From contig NC_023759.2 of the NCBI RefSeq assembly GCF_000499845.2, positions 21,782,716 through 21,846,715 of the forward strand: 64,000 bases of DNA. Reading direction: 5' to 3'. This document shows, piece by piece, positions 12,450-22,483 of this stretch (position 1 is its first letter; every line of letters starts with the position of its first letter). A program made the position numbers and the translations under genes. Under the pieces are notes generated by a model, which saw only the letters and a list, made by a program, of their open reading frames with translations, did not search any database and was not told the origin of the DNA. The stretch is from Phaseolus vulgaris. Its lineage: Eukaryota; Streptophyta; Magnoliopsida; Fabales; Fabaceae.

Positions 12450-12517
12450 GTTAAAACAGTTTGAAGGGGGCACTCCTTTTTCCCTAAGGAGGGTTTTTAA
12501 TGAGGCCACCCAATAAA
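12450..12517 (+). terminator. Conserved post-pol block with AATAAA
   Basis: About 50-110 bp after the pol stop lies a block with CTGTTAAAACAG-like and CTCCTTTTTCCCTAAGGAG hairpins, then GGTTTTTAATGAGGC and AATAAA at 12512-12517. The block recurs in E2, E3 and E4. It could be a cleavage/polyadenylation signal for a gag-pol transcript that ends before the antisense gene. That use is inferred. Confidence 0.45.
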
Positions 12518-12649
12518 GAAGAGTTTTCGAAGTTTAAAGTGTTTTAGATTGCATGCTTGTTGTTACGAAAGTTTTAGAAAATACCTTGTCACTCGTATGT
12601 GATTTAAGGCAAGTTTGAAGTTATGCTGCATGTTTTCTAAAAAGTTTTT

Positions 12650-13035
12650 AAGTCCCCATCGCTTTTCGGCGATTGGCGGCATCAGTTAAAGTTAAAAGTC
12701 CCCATCGCTTTTCGGCGATTGGCGGCATCAGTTAAAGTTAAAAGTCCTCATCGTCTTTCGGCGATCGGAGGCACCAGCAACGTTTAAAAGACCTCAACGC
12801 CCTCGTGCGTCCTGAGGCGAGAAAGAGAACAAAAGTCCTCCTCGACTTTGTGCGAGTGCAGGCGAGAAAGAGATAAAGACCTCAGTGCATCCAGGGGGAG
12901 GAGATGTACACCCTGGGCAAGTTGAGGCACCAGATAAAGACCTTCTCGTCGTCGAGCGAGTTCAGGCAAGATAAAGACTTTCTCGCCGTCGAGCGAGTTC
13001 AGGCAAGATAAAATCCTTCTCGTCTCGAACGAGTT
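12650..13035. repeat. E1 post-pol hairpin-repeat array
   Basis: Three units of about 46-48 bp start at AAGTCCCCATCG or AAGTCCTCATCG (about 12650, 12697 and 12743). Different hairpin units follow with cores ACGCCCTCGTGCGT, CTCGACTTTGTGCGAG and CTCGTCGTCGAGCGAG. Most units are bounded by a C-rich left arm and a G-rich right arm (CCTC...GAGG). It does not encode a conserved protein. Confidence 0.7.
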
Positions 13036-13649
13036 CAGGTACGGTGTAGAGGGTGGAAGAAGTTTAAAGGATGGCTAAGGTAGGTTCGAAGAGAACGCCT
13101 AGCTATCCGGCTTATTGTTCTGAAAGTCAGGGAGGTAGAGAAGGATCCGAAAGGCGCCTCTACCCCCAGATGAGGGAACAATAGCCAAGTTATGAAGGCA
13201 AAGGAAGGCTTACATCGCCGGGACCCGATGGCGATCAGAAGAAATTCAGACGATGGCAAGAGTAAGAGCCCATTTTGATGGGGTAGATCAGGTGAACTAT
13301 ATCTTAAACTATCAGTTGGATTGAAACTCGCTGTTTAGTAAGTAGTTTCACGCTGAAGTTCGTTGCCTTAAGTTCACAAGTTATTAAAATGCCAGCGTTC
13401 GAAAGTTGATAGTTTGCTCGAGTTTGAAGCAGTAAGTAAACGATTGAGCCCGCAGAATCGCTAAGTTAATTTGTTTAAGCGGTTTCTACAAGGAGAAGCA
13501 AAGTAAACAGAGAGACCATGTGTGGAAGCGGAAAAATTTATAATAAAGCTGTGCCAGTTCGAATACAAAGAAAAGAGAATTACAAGCAAAGATCGTGCAA
13601 AAGGAAATAGGCAGATAAGTCTCAAGAAGTAAGTGATGGAGGGAAGCGG
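13036..13649. other. E1 spacer between hairpin array and antisense gene
   Basis: This is non-coding spacer with counterparts in E2 (44650-45216) and E3 (56130-56739). I see no motif beyond general similarity. It probably holds the 3'UTR of the antisense gene. Confidence 0.5.
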
Positions 13650-16464
13650 CTAATCTTCAGAAGACACGATCTTCCCATCCACCACTTCGTTACAAATCGA
13701 CACCATGGAGAGGTCGAGCTCGGGGTACTGGCAGGCGACTTGCTCCAGGGCGGCGTCGAATCCGGCGGCAAGGACTTGGGCGGAGCTCAATTCAAGCTCT
13801 TCGTTTTGTTGTTTGAGCCTCTCGGTTTGCTGTTTCAGCTCGTCAGCTCGCTTCTTTAGTTCTTCCGTTTCCCCACGAGCTTGAGCGAGATCATCAACAA
13901 CCTTCTTGCCTTCGCCCCGCGCCTGGGCCAGCTCTGCAGCAATCTTCTCGTTTTCCTCTCGAGCCTTGGCGAGCTCGTCCACGGCGTCGTCCCTCTCCCT
14001 CTCGACCCTTCCAAGGAGAACCTCCCGATCAGCCGATCTTTTCTCAAGGTTCTCCACCTTGGTTGCATCCGCTTTCATCGATGCCTCCAAGTTGGCCACC
14101 TTAAGCCTGTAAGGAACCAGCTTGCTCTCCAGCTCGATTTTCTCTTGAGCTAGGAGATGCAGCTTCTGGCGCAGATCGGAGGCCTCCTTGCACGCAACCC
14201 TCAGCTCGGCACTCATGGCGTCTTCCACCCTTGAGTGATCAATCTCCGCCATCATGAGGTTGCAGGACAGCTTTTCTGCCTCGATCCTTATCAGGCGATT
14301 CTCCTCTTGGAGTGTGGAGATATCATCCTGAAGTTTTTTGTTGGAGCTCTCCACAGCTTTTGTTATGATTGAGAGGAGGTCCTCTGCCATCATTTTGAGT
14401 TTAGCCGTGAAGGGCCCCCAGATTCCTTTGACCGCGAGGGGAAGGCTTGCAGCCGCTGTTGGTGGAGGTGCTGAAGGAGCCTGGTGCTGACTCTCACCAC
14501 CACCCTCTTGAATTGGTTGATGAAGTTGGGTTTCCTGGCGTGGTGGTGAAGAGGGGGACTCGGTTATGAGTATGGGTGAGTTGTGAGCGCCTTCATCCCC
14601 ACCTGGTGCAGCTTCAGCGATTGAGGCAGTTGAAGGAGGACCCTCTCCAGCACATACGAATGGCGTGGAGGCCCTAGGAGGGTTCTCCAGGAAGTTGGGC
14701 TCGCAGCTGCCAAGGGTATTGCTTGGACCGGCGGTGTTGGAGCTGGGGGAGAGGGCGGTGTTGGAGCTGGGGCAGAGGGCGGTGTTGGTGTTGGGAGAGC
14801 GGGTGGTGAAGAAGGTGCCACCCTTTTCCTTTTGGTGACAAGGCCGTCCTCAGTCGCCTCATCATCCTCTTCTTCATCTTCTTGGACCACTTGAGGAGTT
14901 TTCCTCTGTGGTTTCCTTAAGATGAGCTTCTTTTGTTGAGGGGCGGGCAGTGCCTCTGGAGGAGCTGGGCCTTGAGGGGGCGATCTTCCCTGGGCAGCGG
15001 CGATCTCCACCACCGAGTTGGGCACGGTTTGAGAACCCGATGCCAATTTGTGGGTTCGGGCGAGCGCCCTTAGTTCAGCTAATTTACCTTTGCCCAACAT
15101 GAGATCTGCACAGGGTAAAAATATACAAGTAAGCGCAAAGGCAAAAGCGAAATATACAAGTACGTGTGCGAATGAGGCAGACAAATGGTGCATGAAGTAA
15201 AAACCAAGTCCAGTGCACAACAAGCAGGACGCCCAATAATAGATAACCTAAATGTCGAGGTAAGTGCTAACCTATGTGAGCTTCGAGTTGGCCCTCGAGG
15301 AACTCGAAGGAGATTATTGCGGAGGTGGGAAAGGTGATGTTAGCAGCTGCAACCCTCTTCCAGAAAAGGCAGAGGTCCTTGTCCAACTCGCCCATGTTGT
15401 CAGGACTTCTTGGCCTTCTGAAGTTTTCTTTGGAGTCCTTATTTCCCTTGTTTACCCAGTACAAGGGAAAGCCATCGAGCAGCGAAGGGTCTTGATCGTT
15501 TTGGCGCACTTGGACGAACTTTCCTTTCCAATCTTTGTAAGATTGCTGGAAGATAGAGAGGATCGACCTCCCAGCAATTCCGTTTAAGCTCACCCAGGGG
15601 CGGTCTCCAGGATTCTTGGCCTCGAACAGGAAAAGGAAGACGTCTACCGAGGTCGGTAGTCCCAAGTGCGCGCACATGATTTGAAATGCCCGCACGAATG
15701 CCCAGCTATTGGGATGGAGCTGGGCAGCGGCAATGTTGAGCTCGGTTAATAGTTCCCGTTCAAAACGGGTGAAGGGAAGCCTGAGTTTCACCTTCTTGAA
15801 GAGAGTAGTGTAAATGAAGCAGAACAACTCACCGTTGTTCCCCTTGTCATCCGCGCAGATCGGCACGTCTGGAGGGCAAGGCAGCACCATCAGTTTGTTG
15901 TCGTGCTCCTTGTGGAACGAGAGGTTGGGTTCGTCCCCTTTCTTCAACCGTAGCACCGCCAACGCAGAGTTTACTGAAGAAGTCTCCTTCAGCAAAGTTG
16001 GGGTGGCCCATGGGTAGAGTTTCTTGTAGTCTGGTGTGGGAATGGAGGCTCCTCCGGCGACTGGTGGAGTTGCCTGGGCGAGGTTGGGACGAGAGGTTGC
16101 AGGCCTCTCAGCCTGGGAAGAAGGAGCACCAGATGCTCGTGGTAGGTTATGCGCTTGGGATGGAGGGTTTTGTGATGAAGGAGGAGGATTCGCGGTGGTT
16201 TTTGTACGAGCCATCGCGGGAACTGCAAAGGAAAAAGAAAAAAGGATGAACAATGGTTGTAGAGATTGACTCGATTGTGGACGAAGAATGGAAAACGAAC
16301 GAACGGGAGTTCGTTGTGATGAATGTAATGGAAGACGAAGCCCTAAGTTACGAAAAAGGAAGAAGAAGAGGAAACAACCCACAGCGTATGCACCAGGCAG
16401 ATAATGGATGATGCGAATCGGTTAAAATGCAGCAAATATCAACAGAGGAAGTAAAAGAGGTACC
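13650..16464 (-). pseudogene. E1 antisense gene (aORF), PF04195-like plus coiled coil, three predicted exons
   Basis: The gene runs opposite to gag-pol. A 5'UTR exon ends at 16464 (CGAAAG then GTACCT). Intron 1 is 16463-16223, ending in a pyrimidine tract and TTTGCAG. The ATG is at 16214 (MARTKTTANPPPSS). Exon 2 ends at 15272 (CACATAG then GTTAGC). Intron 2 is 15271-15106, ending CCTGTGCAG. Exon 3 runs from 15105 to the stop at 13650, and joining exons 2 and 3 keeps frame (phase 1). The N-terminal region (LLTELNIAAAQLHPNSWAFV, then FLFLFEAKNPGDRPWVSLNG) resembles the 'putative gypsy type transposon' family PF04195. A proline-rich linker and a heptad-rich coiled coil follow. A net 22-nt difference from E2 near 14705-14730 breaks the frame. 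Function is unknown. Confidence 0.75.
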
Positions 16465-16788
16465 TTTCGATGATCAGATGAGCGTTGAAGGGAGTTGGGG
16501 ATTGAGAGAGTTGAAGAGCGTCGTGGGTTTGCAGAAGAAAACTCAGAGCGTTTTGAGAATGCAGAGAGGTGATGAAACAGTGGAAATGAAAGGGTTTAAG
16601 GGTTTTTCAAACGTTTTTGGAAGCGCAAACGACAACTGAAGGTGACCGTTGATGAAGCCACGTGTCGAGCGATTGGCAAAAGGGGTTTGGTGGAGCGTCA
16701 GAAAAGCAGAGGGTACGAACGTTTGGAATTCTGTGCCAGCGCCACATAGATCGGCAGTGACGTAACCTCTTAGTCTTTTCGTTGGACA
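16465..16788 (-). promoter_or_regulatory. E1 presumed antisense-gene promoter and 5'UTR
   Basis: This lies upstream of the first predicted donor of the antisense gene. A G-box/ABRE-like core CCACGTGTC is at 16658-16666, and the E2 copy has it at 48311-48320. The minus strand between reads as a C/T-rich leader. I see no clear TATA box. The promoter role is inferred from position and conservation. Confidence 0.4.
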
Positions 16789-16816
16789 AGTCTTCGCTTA
16801 AGACTGGGGGGCTTGT
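16789..16816 (+). other. E1 polypurine tract with adjoining hairpin
   Basis: AAAGACTGGGGGG (16800-16812) sits just before the 3' LTR and is the likely plus-strand primer. AGTCTT at 16789-16794 pairs with AAGACT at 16801-16806, so the PPT is partly in a short stem-loop. E2 has the same arrangement. Confidence 0.7.
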
Positions 16817-17747
16817 GTACCGCCCAGGTGGTCGGAAGTAATGACGTGGCAACAAGCTATTATATAGGCGTGTTGAACGGGGCACCTGACTGGCAGAAGG
16901 GAAGGAAGTCGGGGGGCTCGTGTAGTCGCCAGTCATTAAGTTGGCGTGCTCCGATCTCTAGCATACCTAAACCGGCGGTCACCAGGTTTGTGATGAAGTC
17001 GCCGGATGCGAACCCAGACGACCAAGTGATCAGAGATCGCCGAAAGGAGGACATCGCCGAGGGATCAGGGAAGCTTGTTCCAGGCTTTCGAAGCAGAAAA
17101 TGAAGTCGTCAGATGGTCATTCCCTAGCTAGCCAGAGGTTGAGGTCGGGGAACAGCTTACCCGAACATGCACGATGAAGCAAGTGAAGTAGATCATGGTG
17201 GCGGCTGGCGAGACCACAGGGAAGGTGTGTATGATGACACCCGTACTCGCCACACAGAAGAGATCGCGCTCCAAGGCAGCTATACACCGAGTTACTCCTT
17301 GCATGGATAACTTAGTCGAATAAGCCTGAAGAGTGAGAAGTGACGTCCAGGTCAAGGATGCTCCAGATGGTGACACGTGTACAGCTGGATACGAGCCACG
17401 TGTCCAGATGTGTAACTGTCAGGAGAGAGAAAATGCACAGGTATATAAGGGATCCTAACGAACTTCTGAGGTACGCGCGTTTTAGAATACTTCTTTTACG
17501 CTTGCGAGAACTTGAGTACGCTGAGAGAGAATTTTGCACGGTTCCTGAAGTTCTTAATTTTCTCTTAGTATTTTGGTGGTTCAGTCGCTGACTTGGGCGT
17601 CGGAGCGTGATCGGCCGCAGCGGCGCTGTTCTGTCTTTTGCAGGTTCTTGAGGTGAATCAAGGCGAAGGACGGAAGCTAACACGGCGCAAAGTCGATCCA
17701 GATTTGACGAGGCGAGGCTCTTGTGTCTTGGTCAACAGGCAGGATCA
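16817..17747 (+). repeat. E1 3' LTR
   Basis: The LTR is 931 bp, TGTACCGCCC to GGCAGGATCA, followed by the TSD TTAGT. TATATAA recurs near 17442. It is the partner of 5560-6491. Confidence 0.95.
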
Positions 17748-18275
17748 TTAGTTGTTATAATTATACTGTAAAAATAGTTTATCTCTTTTATATCATTAGA
17801 GATAGTTTCTTATGATAATGAAAACTAAAAAATTGATTGAGAAATAAAAGAAATTGCTATAAAATTTAATTTTCATAATTGATTGTTTTGGTTGGCGTGG
17901 AATAGTTGAGTTACAGAAGGATATTTATGGCAAAAAATTGACAAAACCCATTATTTCGTGGACAAAGAACTCAAACGGTTTCATCGTTCACGACAAGTTC
18001 CAATGAATGAAGGGCAACTTTTTTGCAAAATTATTAATTTGGAAAATTTTAAATATATATAGATAATTTGCTTTTGGAAGAAAAAACTATTCCCAAACAC
18101 AATCTTATTTCTTTTTAATTTTCATATTGAAGTTGTATTTAAAATATTTTTAAAATTAGTGTAAAATTTGTATTTTAAAGCTTAAGTTCAAGTAAGTTTG
18201 ACTTTGGTTTAAATTAACTTACTTTCATAAAGTGGTGTTTACAAATATAATTTCAATTTTAATTTAACAAATTAA
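17748..18275. repeat. Tandem segmental duplication, copy 2, right part
   Basis: Starting with the TSD TTAGT, this continues the second copy of the duplication interrupted by E1. It matches copy 1 from about 3985 to 4500, including GGTTGGCGTG, CAAACGGTTTCATC and GTTTGACTTTGGTTTAAATT. Confidence 0.75.
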
Positions 18276-18284
18276 GACTAAAAA

Positions 18285-18625
18285 AAATCAGTATTATCTA
18301 TGGATTTTTACCCACGAATCTGAATCTGCAGGTAAATTCAGCATTATCTAAACATATTACCCACGAACAATATTACTTACGGATATTACCCACAGATCTA
18401 AATTCGTAGATAAATTCAGCATTATCTACCAACTATTACTCATGAATCTTAATTACCTACCAACTATTACTCGTAGATCTTTATTACCTATCAACTATTA
18501 CCCACAGATTTATATTACCTACCAACTATTAACCAGAGATTTACCTACCAACTATTATTCACAAATCTCTATTACCTACCAACTATTACCATCAATCTCT
18601 ATTACCTACCAACTATTATCATAAT
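18285..18625. repeat. AT-rich minisatellite, degenerate units of about 30 bp
   Basis: Units contain ATTACCTACCAACTATTA followed by variants of CCCACAGATCT. About ten degenerate units are visible. The frame across part of it gives a repetitive tyrosine/threonine-rich peptide with no start context or domain, so it is not called as a gene. Confidence 0.7.
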
Positions 18626-18910
18626 AATTATATACATAATATTAAAAATATTATTATAATATAAATAATTATAAAAGAATAACTAATATTAATAAATAAT
18701 AATAATCATAACTAATAGGTATAAATATTATTAATATTATAAAATTAATAATATTAATATAATAATATAAATAATATTATTAATATTATATTAATAATAT
18801 GAATAATATTATATTAATAATATGAATAATATTATATTAATAATATGAATAATATTATTATTAATAATATTAATAGTATTAGTAATATTAATATTAATAT
18901 TTATAATATT
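18626..18910. repeat. Low-complexity AATATT-rich tract
   Basis: This is simple repeat of TAATATTA-type words. Its last five bases, ATATT (18906-18910), are the TSD of the following solo LTR. The same tract resumes at 19616. Confidence 0.85.
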
Positions 18911-19615
18911 TGTACCGTCCCGTCCCCGGGCGTTTACCAAAAGTCAAAGTCAATGCAAAGTAAGACGTAGATCGCCAAGGTAAGACGTCGCCCTAAAGTT
19001 GGGTGAAGGCGCTGTGGGACCCTCCGCACAGAGTAAGCGATCGGATCAAAGGGGCACGTGACAATGCCCACGTGCTCATTAAAGATCTCCAAAGAAAGGC
19101 TGCATGCATGACACGTGGCCAATTAGGGGACCCGCGAAGCATGTTGGCACGAGAGATACGACGCTCAAGTTAGAACCCAAGCGGCCACAAGGTTATTCAT
19201 TACACTCCAGATAAGGAACGTCCATGTGCCAGATACGCTCAGATAAGAGCAGCGGCAAAGGTAAACCCTCGTTTTCATCTATATAAAGGGCACGAAGAGC
19301 CCTAGTAAGGTACGTTTTTCATAGTTACACAGAGCACTAAACCCTAGTTTTTCTTGACGGCGCACCCAGCTGTGAGCACAAGGCAATTAGGGCAACACAG
19401 TTTAGCCATGCAGTTCCAGTCATTGAGATAATCATACAGTCTTTAGTCACTTTGGTGTTTCTCGCTAGCTGACTTGATCGTCGAAGTGCAAACGGCCGCG
19501 AGGGCGCCCCTTTGTTCTTCTTTTTCAGGTACTCATAGACAAGCTAGAACGAAGGTGCTCTAGCTCGTGAGGACAAGCCACTCATAAAGACGACCCATGT
19601 CAACCGGCCGGAACA
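18911..19615 (+). mobile_element. Solo LTR (705 bp), E0-related gypsy family
   Basis: It starts TGTACCGTCCCG and ends GGCCGGAACA. Perfect ATATT duplications lie at 18906-18910 and 19616-19620. TATATAAAG near 19281 and ACGTG cores near 19047, 19068 and 19114 look like a U3 promoter. No internal region is present, so it likely arose by LTR-LTR recombination. It is the same family as 33661-34833 but has only two copies of the GTAAGACGTCGCC unit that is expanded there. Confidence 0.9.
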
Positions 19616-20053
19616 ATATTAATGATATTAATAATTTGAATAAAATTAATAATATTAAAAATAGAAATGATATTAATAAAATTATTTATAATATTAATAT
19701 TTTTTATATTATTAATAATATTAACATTATTTATAGTATTTATAATATTCAATAATATAAAAATACTAATAATATTTAATAATGTAAATAATATTAAAAT
19801 ATTTAATAATATTAGTAATATTTAATATATTAATAATATTTAGTAATATTAGTAATAATATTTAGTAATATAGTAATAATATTTAGTAATATTAGTAATA
19901 ATATTTAGTAATATTAGTAATAATATTTAGTAATATTAAGAATAATATTTATTAATATTAATAATGCTTAATAATATTAATAATGCTTAAAATTATATTA
20001 ATAATGCTTAATAATAGTTAATAATATTAATAATATTTAATAATATTAATAAT
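19616..20053. repeat. Low-complexity AATATT-rich tract, continued
   Basis: Simple repeat TAATATTTAGTAATATTAG and variants continue from 18626-18910. It abuts directly on the truncated antisense-gene relic at 20054. Confidence 0.85.
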
Positions 20054-21060
20054 ATTTAAAGGTATCCCACCCTCTGATGACGTGTTCCTTTACCTCTTCG
20101 AGGTGAAGAAACTATGTCATCAACTCTAGGTCTGTGTAAATACCGTTTCTGGATGGGGAATCCTTACCCTCTTCCAATCGTCTTACAAAAATTTTAAAGG
20201 CCACTTCCTCAAGATCCGAGCTAATAAGAAGCATCTTGACCTCCTAAATGATTTCTGCTATACTAGATTGAAAAACCTAGATGGCCAGCCATATGCAAGC
20301 GGTTGCCCTCACCTCTTCTAAGGACAACGAGGACACTGCCTTGGGCTTTATCTTAACAGGAAAGAGAGGGAGGGCTACTTGTGCCATTAGCCCTATTCCT
20401 TCTCCCTCCCGAGGAAAGGCAACTTCAAATGCTGCTCCTCTTCCGCAACCCTCCCGCGTTCTTCCAACTACACCATGCCCTCTAGAGGGGGGTGCAGAGA
20501 GCTTAAGGAGGAAGGGCCTTTGGGACTAGGACTTTGACATCACCTCCTACTTGGAGGACTCCCTGTTGCGCCGTGAAGACGAGGAGAGGATGGAGGTTTA
20601 TGAGGGTCATCACTTGCTACAAGAGGCCATGAAGCAGTTTGGGCAAGCTTTGGCCACAAACTGCTTGGCCCTGAAGAAACTGCAGAGCCAAGAAAGTGCC
20701 ATCGAATAGGAGAAGCAGGAAACTCAACAGAAAATGGCAAGATTGCAACAAGGGATTCAAAACCTTCGAGCCCTCCATCAGCAAACTGAGCAACTCTTGG
20801 ATGCCAAGACTAAGGAGGCCGCCGAACAAGATACTCTCCTGGCAGAGCAAGACTGTCTGTCCAACTTGCAACAAGATCTTGTCCAGAAGGACAAGTTCTT
20901 TGCTGACGAGGTCGAGGTCTACAAAGGAGAAGCTGTCCAAGCTCTCTTGGTGGGATTCGAGGTTGTTGTCGAGCAAGCCTTCAGTCTCCACCCGAACTTG
21001 GACTTCTCTCAACTGGGACCAAGCAAAAGAGTCATGGATGGGCAACTAGTAGAAGAGTAG
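20054..21060 (+). pseudogene. E0 antisense gene relic
   Basis: Plus-strand reading from 20054 gives DDVFLYLFEVKKL, a stop, then SGWGILTLFQSSYKNFKGHF and DLLNDFCY. This matches the PF04195-like part of the E1/E2 antisense genes (VDVFLFLFEAKN and IFQQSYKDWKGKF). A proline/serine-rich stretch follows (20330-20500). A coiled-coil region (20600-21060) then ends with FEVVVEQAFSLHPNLDFSQL and VMDGQLVEE, aligning with the E1/E2 C-terminus (CQYPELDLSMV, EVVDGKIV). The N-terminus is cut off by AT-rich repeat. It is antisense to E0 gag-pol, the same arrangement as in E1 and E2. Confidence 0.75.
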
Positions 21061-21106
21061 GAGATTGACTATGGTGTAATTATGAACCATTGATACTTTA
21101 TCTTAT

Positions 21107-21995
21107 TGATCCTGCCAGTTGACCAAGACGCTGGAGCCTTGCCTCGTCAAACCTGGATCAACTTCTGCGCCGTGTTAGCCTCCGTCCTTCGCCGCGATCC
21201 ACCTCAAGAACCTGCAAAAGACAGAACGGCGCCGCTGCGGCCGATCACGCTCCGACGCCCAAGTCAGCGACTGAACCACCAAATACTAAGAGAAAACTCA
21301 AGAACTCTAAGGAACCGTGCAAAGTTCTCTCTCAGCGTACTCAGAACTCGCAAGCGTAAAGAAGTAATCTGAACGTGCGTACCTCAGAAGTTCGTTAGAA
21401 TCTCTTATATACCTGTGCACTTTCTCTCTCCAGACAGTTACACATCTGGACACGTGGCTTGCATCCAGCTGTACACGTGTCACCATCTGGAGCATCCTTG
21501 ACTTGGGCGCCACTTCCTACTCTTCAGGTTTTCGGCTAAGTTACTTATGCATGACACAACTCAGTGCATAGTTGCCTTGGAGCGTGATCTCTTCTGAGTG
21601 GCGAGATCGGGTGCCTTCGTACACACCTTCCCTGTGGTCTCGCTGGCCGCCTTCATGATCTACTTTACTTGCTTCACCGTGTATGTTCAGGTAAGCTGTC
21701 TCCCGAGCTCATCCTCTAGCCAGCTGGGAAATGACTATCTGACTTCATCTCCGACGATGTCCTTGTTTCGGTGATCTCTAATCACTTGGTCGCCTGGGTT
21801 CACATCTGGCGACTTCATCTCAAACCCGGTGACCGCCGATTTAGGTATGCTAGAGATCGGAGCACGCCAACTTAATAACTGGTGACTACACGAGCCTCCC
21901 GACTTCCTTCCCTTCTGCCAGCCAGGTGTCTCGTTCAACACGCCTATATAATAGCTCGATGCCACGTCATCACTTCCGACTACCAGGGCGGTACA
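21107..21995 (-). mobile_element. Solo LTR (889 bp), E1 family, minus orientation
   Basis: On the plus strand it begins TGATCCTGCC and ends GGCGGTACA, the reverse complement of an E1-type LTR. Perfect CTTAT duplications lie at 21102-21106 and 21996-22000. Paired ACGTG cores are present near 21452 and 21474 (as the complement). It interrupts E0 between the antisense gene and pol. Confidence 0.93.
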
Positions 21996-22000
21996 CTTAT

Positions 22001-22483
22001 TATGATTTTCATTTGTCAACGCCTTAACTCTTTACTTATGCATACCATATTTTACTCTCAACTAGTTCAAGTAGCTTATGTTAATGCATACACATCTGAG
22101 TATACTTTAATCAATCAATTTCTTTTAGTGCTAACAAATCAAAAGGTTTACTGAAACTAACCTTTCGCCAGACCATTCATCATAGCCTTTACAGGTTAGT
22201 GCTCGTCGAGGTAGTATCTTACCTTGAATCCACAAAGTATCGCCTTGCACGACGCGTGTTTGGGCGACTGAGCTATGCATCTAAACAATTGTTCTCACAA
22301 AGCCCTTGTATTTAAGCGTCTAACAACACCTGAGTACCAATCGTATGTTTCACCTGTGCAACAAGCTCATCCCACACAATGTCTATACTCAGGTGTCTCT
22401 CATACACCGAGCTAGTTCATCCCACACAGTGTCTATACTCGAGTGTCTCTCACACACTGAGCTACTTCACCATGTGTCAATCT
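22001..22483 (-). other. E0 post-pol region, left part, with short tandem repeat
   Basis: This is non-coding. Two units of about 55 bp lie at about 22368-22470 (CATCCCACACARTGTCTATACT then GTGTCTCTC). They resemble the longer repeats at 23620-23860. It is probably the E0 counterpart of the post-pol arrays in E1-E4. Confidence 0.5.

Larger units (their letters stand above)
5560..17747 (+). mobile_element. E1: complete but inactive Tat-lineage Ty3/gypsy LTR retrotransposon
   Basis: This is a full-length LTR element of 12,188 bp. LTRs of 932 and 931 bp start TGTACC and end GGATCA, and perfect TTAGT target duplications lie at 5555-5559 and 17748-17752. Internally it has a PBS-like site, leader, gag-pol (plus), a post-pol repeat array, an antisense gene (minus) and a PPT. 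The absence of a visible chromodomain, the second RNase H and the large antisense ORF fit the Tat/Ogre side of plant Ty3/gypsy. I count about 19 substitutions between the LTRs (about 2%), 17 of them transitions. It inserted into the second copy of a tandem duplication; the uninterrupted sequence survives in copy 1 near 3989. Confidence 0.95.

Noticed and set aside
12470..12500. Bacterial-type intrinsic terminator (hairpin then T-run)
   Set aside because: The context is eukaryotic. The AATAAA that follows is a more sensible signal.
13881..14153. Plus-strand leucine/serine-rich frames opposite the coiled coil (also near 45403 and 56866)
   Set aside because: They are shadows of the coiled-coil exon on the minus strand, found only because glutamate, lysine and leucine codons avoid stops in the complement.
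5560..17747. Integrated pararetrovirus or envelope-bearing retrovirus
   Set aside because: LTRs, 5-bp TSDs, an integrase after RT, and an antisense ORF without signal peptide or membrane segments fit a Ty3/gypsy Tat element; no movement or envelope-like protein is visible.
18442..18624. Repetitive peptide frame
   Set aside because: It is a translation of the AT-rich minisatellite.
18626..20053. AT-rich tract as a replication origin or centromeric satellite
   Set aside because: It is a simple AATATT repeat without a satellite-length unit or binding motif; nothing in the sequence supports an origin.
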